Origin: Cladopsammia gracilis
Lineage: Eukaryota > Cnidaria > Anthozoa > Scleractinia > Dendrophylliidae
Assembly: GCA_022457155.1 (NCBI GenBank)
Contig: JAJGOT010000502.1
Location: 124,001 to 188,000, forward strand
DNA length: 64,000 bases
Direction of reading: 5' to 3'
The number at the start of each line of letters is the position of its first letter. The first letter of the stretch is position 1. The position numbers and the translations under genes are program-made. The notes below the pieces were generated by a model. It was not told the origin of the DNA and did not search any database. It was given only the letters and a program-made list of their open reading frames with translations. Below, piece by piece: positions 59,232 through 64,000 of this stretch.

Positions 59232-60917
59232 AATTAGAAGAGAGTTGTTTACCTTTGTTTGAGGCTTTTGAATCGTTATTACGTGATAATAAAAAGTCAT
59301 TTATTTTGACAATAATAATTTATACAGTCGCTATTTTTGAGACAAGGGATGGTGTATTGAAAGCGTTTGATTCACATAGTAGAGATCAGAATGAATGAAT
59401 GAATGATCCATGTGGGACGTGTGTATTGACTGAAGTTAGTTCTCTTGAAGAGTTCGAAGAGTTTGAAGTAAAAGGAGTGAAGATATCCTTAACAGCCCAA
59501 TCATAGTACTCGCAGAGTTCTTGTTGTAAGGCAAAATAAGAACGTTAGTCGAACTTCTCACGCGATTAGCTGTTATCGATCTTTTCGCAACAATCAGGAG
59601 AACCGCATGATCATCTAAAAATAAATGCATCGGTATGGGCTAAACCTTTCCAATTTTGTCCGAGTGAATTATGTACACCTAACTCATTGTATGAAAACAG
59701 ACAGATATAATTTCGATATTTGGATACTTGTTACATGCGGAATTCTTTTGCGGTCACTTGTGATCTTTTGCTTTGGTGCCGTGAGGGGAAAACAAGATGC
59801 ATAATCTAACACTTCTTCGGCCAGAATAACGTCTGTTTGTTCAAAGCCGGCTGGACCTGCAATGTGTGGAAAACTGAATTAAAGATATAACAGTTATTGA
59901 TAAGATTCATCATTCGTGTGGAAGGACGAATAATATGAGGCCCAAATTTAAATGCATTAGTAATCAATCTTATCAAGTGACATCAGACATATTGTAATAA
60001 ATGTTTACTATTTGTAACGAAAAAGCCCGTCAAAAAGGTTATGTTTTACACTTCGATCTCAAAATGTTCTCAATAGACCTATTTCGATTTATTAAAATTC
60101 CTACCTGGCTTTCAGGTTTAGTGGAATAAAAGAAAAGTAATGACGTCGAGGTTCACGGATGGATAATTGATTTCCGGCTATTCTTTTATTCCCCTAAGGT
60201 CCCTAAGCCTTCAGCTACAGGGTCCTACAGTATTCCGTTGTAAACAATATTTAGGCTTGACCAGGCTTAACTTGTTAACATGTGACTAAAGATTTTACTT
60301 TCTTTTTTTAACTTGCTTTAGAATGAATGCGATATAAAGATGATACAATATGTCTAATTTCTGTATAATTAACAATTATGAGAATTACATGTTATTTTTA
60401 TTTATTTATTTATTTATTTATTTGCTTTCCCAGGTTGTTCTGCAACTGCTTGGGCGGGAACAAGAGAATTTCATAGCTTAATTCCCGAAAGCAACGATGA
60501 TAAGCATAGGTCAATTCGACGGACAGTAGTAGAAGTACAGAAATATAGTAACTGCAATATTTGTTTTGCCGGAGAGGCTGAAAACATCTTAGTGTTGTTA
60601 ATGTTGTTAATGATTCTTTTAATGTTTCAAAAAACGCACCTTTTTATATATATCAGTGCTATTCAAACACATCATCGAGAAAATTAAACACAAAAGTTAG
60701 AGTTACTATGTTTTTAAAGGCATCAGATGACTGATGCCAGACAAATTTGATATTTAGTAAGCTTCTTTTATCAGCATTTATCAGCAGCTGAGGTACATTG
60801 TGGTGTTACTCAGTTCAAAGACAATTACTAAAAATAACATATTTATTAACATGGCCACCTTGCAGTCTTTTTCTTATTAAAATAATTTCCATTTTCCTTT
60901 ACTTTTACTGTTCTCAC
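59232..60917. other. No gene seen
   Basis: Contains a decayed copy of the 18541-18701 MITE (60075-60210) and a (TTTA)n run near 60396-60423. No coding region supported. Confidence 0.4.
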
Positions 60918-61092
60918 AAGGAACATGGAAATTTTCATATTCTTTTTCTCAGAACATGCTATGGAAATTTTCATATTCTTTTTCTCAGAACATGCTGATG
61001 TCCTTTCCTTTTCAGTGACTCATGGAAATTTCCATGTTCCTTCGCGCTACAGAATGCAAAGGAACATGGAAATTTCCATGTTCCTTCGGGCT
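60918..61092. repeat. CATGGAAATTTCCATG palindrome cluster
   Basis: Four CATGGAAATTT-type units, two within a 36-bp tandem duplication (60924-60996) and two as palindromes; 61059-61086 is a perfect 28-bp palindrome containing AACATGGAAATTTCCATGTT. Confidence 0.75.
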
Positions 61093-61850
61093 ACTAAACG
61101 TAAGCCGAGATGTTTTGAAAAAGCTTCGCATTTTCAATTGGCTATAAAAGGAAACGAAACCTAATCACTAGCTCTATTCCTACAAGAGACACCATTCTGC
61201 CCGAAAGTACACAATTTTTGAGTCAACGGAAAAAGCGACAAACTATTTTCATTTGCCTTTTTGCAATAGTCTACCTTTTTACTGAACTTATTGACATGCA
61301 CAAAGCTCTTGTTGTTGCTCATACTTTACATCCACATATACACTGCACATATAAATTGGCTATTTGAAAACATTGCCAGTAAATCAATTTTAATCCCAAA
61401 TGAAAATCGTTGCAATATATTTTAGTTCTGTTTAAATATCAATAAATAAAGATAGTAAATATTTTTAACCTTCGTACATCTTTCCCAAATTTCGATTGAT
61501 AAGAAAATCGCCATTGTAATGCTATACAAGGCATTGCTACTAAAATACTGTGAATACAAAAAATAGAAAAATTAACTAAGTAAAAGGGCTCTCTAGTCAA
61601 GACAGATTGAATATAAATAGTTTTGCCACCCCCATCCCTCCTCACAATTTCCCCCGTAGCAACCAAATTCGCCCCCTCATTCGCTTAATATAATCAAGTT
61701 GAAGTTTCCCCTCAGTAAAATGAAGACTATTTTGAACAAATACGCTAGATTAACATGAAAATTATTTACATTCACACTCGTGATTCTTTTGTTCCTCACG
61801 ACTTTTATTGATTTTGTGGCTCCTAAAAGAGCCCTTAAGTCCTCTATGAC

Positions 61851-61890
61851 TTGAGTCATATTAAGTCATATTAAGTCATATTAAGTCATA
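61851..61890. repeat. TTAAGTCATA decamer repeat
   Basis: Four units, the first with one change, just left of a MITE. A CTTAAGTCCTCTATGACTT segment flanks the array on both sides. Confidence 0.75.
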
Positions 61891-61923
61891 TGACTTAAGT
61901 CCTCTATGACTTGTGCGTATTTA

Positions 61924-62035
61924 ACTATTATAGCGCGAAAGCGCGCGTGATATCGCCTAATACTTAGCCGACGAGGCCGTAGGCCGAGTCGGCTAAAATT
62001 AGGCGATATCACGCAAGCTTGAGCGCTATAATAGT
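61924..62035. mobile_element. 112-bp palindromic MITE
   Basis: Arms starting ACTATTATAGCGC and containing CGTGATATCGCCTAAT, flanked by TTTA at 61920-61923 and 62036-62039. Non-coding. Confidence 0.75.
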
Positions 62036-62150
62036 TTTATAATTCAACACATTGATAACAAGGCACAGTTTGAAGAAAAAATATCGCCGACTAGCCTTTT
62101 ATTTTTAAAAAAAAGCTTACAGATGTTTTACCGTGCGAAACTTGCAACAA

Positions 62151-62425
62151 GTAGGTGATAAAAGCGAGTTCTGGGACAGTCCAAAATTCCCCTGAATTTC
62201 ACAGAATTTTCACAGATCCAACAAATTCTAAAAATCCAACGATTTCCGTCAGTTTTCACACAACTCCGGAACTTGTCAAATCTGCTCAAACTCATCAGAA
62301 TTGTGAGGATTCTGTCGATTTGAACTGGTGAAAAATAATTTTTCATTTGCTGCAATCTGCAGAAAATATTTCTGTGAAATTCAGGGGAATTTTGGACTGT
62401 CCCAGAACTCGCTTTTATCACCTAC
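62151..62425. repeat. Perfect 56-bp inverted repeat upstream of the VLTF3-like gene
   Basis: Arms 62151-62206 and 62370-62425, starting GTAGGTGATAAAAGCGAGTT, are identical over 56 bases around a 163-base loop. The right arm ends 35 bases before the ATG of the next gene. It could be a MITE, a viral terminal repeat, or a hairpin near a promoter or origin. A minus-strand frame (62128-62421) runs open through the whole structure but has no known domain. Confidence 0.9.
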
Positions 62426-62460
62426 TCCTGCCGAAATGAGCACAAGACAAAATCTTGAAA

Positions 62461-63102
62461 ATGGCTAATTTCAAGAATTTTCCGCTGAATTTCCGCAGAG
62501 GAAAATTCTTTTCAAATCCCAAAATCTTTTCCCCAGGCAAGAAAATGTCTGATTCCGAAGAAGAAGAAATCGATTTCACTCCTGAAATTATTCGAGAAAC
62601 CCACACAACATGCCATTCTCCCAAAAATCCCAGGCTGGAACATTTCAAAAATATCATCCGAAAAAATCAGGGGAAAAATCAAATTCCACTCAAAGATCTT
62701 GAATTTTATCAAAAAGAAATTCTCTCCCAAATTCCCCGTGACGAAATCACAAGAAAAAAAGTCAGGGATTTCGTCAAAGCTTCCAAGTGGAAAAAAGTCA
62801 ATGGCAACGATCATTCAATTTTTAATCACATAACAGACCACGACGGCAATGACTATGAACACCTGGAAAAATTCCTCATCGACGATTTTAAATATTTCTC
62901 ACTGGCATATGATGACCTTCATCTCAGCAGAAAAAAGTTTCTCAATTGCCACCAAGTTCTTTTCGCCCTGTTGAAGAAGAACGGTTTCAATCCAAATGAA
63001 GATGATTTCAAACTGCTTATTCTCCCATCAAGACGGGAGGAACAAGAAAAAATAATTCAAACAATCTTCAAAAAATGTCATTGGAAAGAAAATGGATCTT
63101 GA
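62461..63102 (+). CDS. VLTF3-like late transcription factor (viral type)
   Basis: A 213-codon frame whose body matches the pattern of the poxvirus VLTF3 family (Pfam Poxvirus_VLTF3), a late-gene transcription factor and hallmark of nucleocytoplasmic large DNA viruses. Visible marks are HFKNIIRKNQGK (about residues 61-72), the helical ITRKKVRDFVKASKW stretch (96-110), RKKFLNCHQVLFALLKK (157-173) and a terminal IFKKCHW (202-208). The N-terminal zinc ribbon of longer family members is absent, replaced by a short basic segment and an acidic SDSEEEEID. The ATG at 62461 has A at -3 and G at +4; a second ATG at 62545 is possible. The TGA overlaps the next ORF by 11 bases. No frameshift or stop interrupts the gene. 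Either an endogenous viral gene or one captured by the host. Family call is by pattern reading. Confidence 0.7.
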   Translation: MANFKNFPLNFRRGKFFSNPKIFSPGKKMSDSEEEEIDFTPEIIRETHTTCHSPKNPRLEHFKNIIRKNQGKNQIPLKDLEFYQKEILSQIPRDEITRKKVRDFVKASKWKKVNGNDHSIFNHITDHDGNDYEHLEKFLIDDFKYFSLAYDDLHLSRKKFLNCHQVLFALLKKNGFNPNEDDFKLLILPSRREEQEKIIQTIFKKCHWKENGS

Positions 63103-63448
63103 AAAAGCATTTTCCAATGAAGCCGAGCGAAGCGAAGCGACCGGAGGGAGCCTCAGTGCGAGCGAAGCCAGTGACCATGAAAATTGTCTCTCCTGCTCAG
63201 ACGAAGAAACAAGAAGCGACGATGAGACTCCGACAACATCGGATGATGAATTTATTGTGTCTGATTCAGAGATGGAGGAAGCTGAGCGAAGCGACGAAAT
63301 CGAAGACTCAATTGAACTTCTCTTTGAATCATTCGTCAATCTCCAGGAGGAACACAAAATTCTCAGAAATGAACTCCAAAAGCAAAGTTGCCTCCTGTGG
63401 GAAATCCACCGGGAATTGCAAGAAAGCAAAGCGAACGAAGCGAAGTGA
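63092..63448 (+). CDS. Acidic coiled-coil protein overlapping the VLTF3-like gene
   Basis: 118 codons from an ATG that lies inside the end of the preceding gene (overlap 63092-63102, +1 frame). Residues 20-75 are highly acidic and Ser-rich; residues about 71-112 form a likely coiled coil (NLQEEHKILRNELQKQ). The coding sequence carries several GCGAAGCGA-type repeats, which also extend past the stop. No family recognised. The tight overlap suggests co-expression with the VLTF3-like gene, as in compact viral genomes. A basic alternative frame (63075-63536) is also open over the same region; I prefer this one because of its start position and coiled coil. Confidence 0.5.
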   Translation: MDLEKAFSNEAERSEATGGSLSASEASDHENCLSCSDEETRSDDETPTTSDDEFIVSDSEMEEAERSDEIEDSIELLFESFVNLQEEHKILRNELQKQSCLLWEIHRELQESKANEAK

Positions 63449-63565
63449 AGCGAAGCGATGTTTTGAAATAACAGACTTTGTGAATATTAATGTGAAACAT
63501 TCATATTCTGACACGCCAACGCAATATGTCATTTGAAATCGCCAGGTGGCATTCTCGGAAAGCTG

Positions 63566-63571
63566 AATAAA
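63566..63571 (+). terminator. Polyadenylation signal AATAAA
   Basis: Canonical hexamer 118 bases after the stop of the acidic coiled-coil ORF. It could serve both overlapping genes as one transcript. Confidence 0.45.
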
Positions 63572-63702
63572 TTTTCTCAGAATAACCCGCCACTCCACGT
63601 GCACACACACGCCTGCAGGTCCATTGTCTTTTTTAGCTTCTTTTGTCCGGCGCGTGCTACTTATCTGCCTATAATAAATTTTCACGTGAAAGACAATAGA
63701 TT

Positions 63703-63793
63703 ACATTCCACACTTCCCTATCAACCCGAGTCGCTGAAGCTCAACACAAAAATTATTTTTGGCTCAGCCTGTTGATAGGGAAGTGTGGAATGT
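63703..63793. repeat. Perfect 23-bp inverted repeat
   Basis: Arms 63703-63725 and 63771-63793, starting ACATTCCACACTTCCCTATC, around 45 bases. Probably a small MITE, or a second hairpin flanking the viral-like gene pair. Confidence 0.8.
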
Positions 63794-64000
63794 TTTGACG
63801 TCATATGTCTGGGAAGTGAATCATCACAAGAAACGATGGTTAAGATAGCTTTTCCACATCGCTCAATGGAACCCAAGAATTAAATTTATCGGGGTAACTT
63901 TTCCATTTTACAAGCGCGAGTTTTCGCTTATTATCGCGGCGAATAACCTTTTCAATTCGAAACACATCTTGCGTTGTTCTTTGAAGTTCCGCCTCGTAAA

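Noticed and set aside
62128..62421. Minus-strand 97-codon frame through the 56-bp inverted repeat
   Set aside because: Its ends are mirror images because of the palindrome, and the middle shows no recognisable family; there is not enough for a gene call.
63075..63536. Basic 153-codon frame over the acidic coiled-coil gene
   Set aside because: It is kept open by the GCGAAGCGA repeats, overlaps the VLTF3-like gene more deeply and has no domain; the other frame has the better start and a coiled coil.

Overview
The window is eukaryotic, AT-rich and dominated by repeats. Genes are sparse, and there are splice-site signals, spaced polyadenylation signals, Penelope-like and LINE retroelements and very many small inverted-repeat DNA transposons. 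The Penelope pieces, a ten-cysteine Ly6/uPAR-type gene and the repeat style suggest a cnidarian, most likely an anthozoan such as a stony coral. This assignment is inference; no diagnostic marker gene is present.

Layout. 0.3-1.3 kb holds a decayed Penelope-like reverse transcriptase. 1.8-6.45 kb is one copy of a segmental duplication carrying a Ly6/uPAR-like gene on the minus strand; 19.5-26.2 kb is a second copy whose Ly6-like gene is frameshifted. The two copies serve as empty-site controls for each other, and show that a LINE tail and a TA-flanked MITE moved after the duplication. 15.55-17.15 kb is the clearest host-type gene: an intronless 534-codon ORF resembling a nucleoside hydrolase behind two N-terminal hydrophobic segments. 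A MITE with a second hairpin element nested inside it starts 241 bp downstream. 26-47 kb is almost entirely mobile elements and dispersed duplications: an inverted pair at 33.2/53.7 kb, a direct pair at 41.7/52.5 kb, and three copies of a 0.4-0.5 kb repeat. 48.1-51.9 kb is a Penelope-like element tail (GIY-YIG endonuclease) with inverted terminal copies, a hammerhead-ribozyme-like motif and a large palindrome inside it. 52.4-61 kb contains a few short unassigned ORFs and more repeats.

Most notable is 62.15-63.57 kb. A perfect 56-bp inverted repeat lies just upstream of an ORF that looks like the C-terminal part of the VLTF3-type late transcription factor of large DNA viruses. Its stop codon lies inside the start of a second ORF (11-base overlap, +1 frame) encoding an acidic coiled-coil protein, followed by an AATAAA signal. 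A compact overlapping pair of this kind is unusual for an animal nuclear gene. It suggests an endogenous viral element or a captured viral gene pair; both reading frames are still open.
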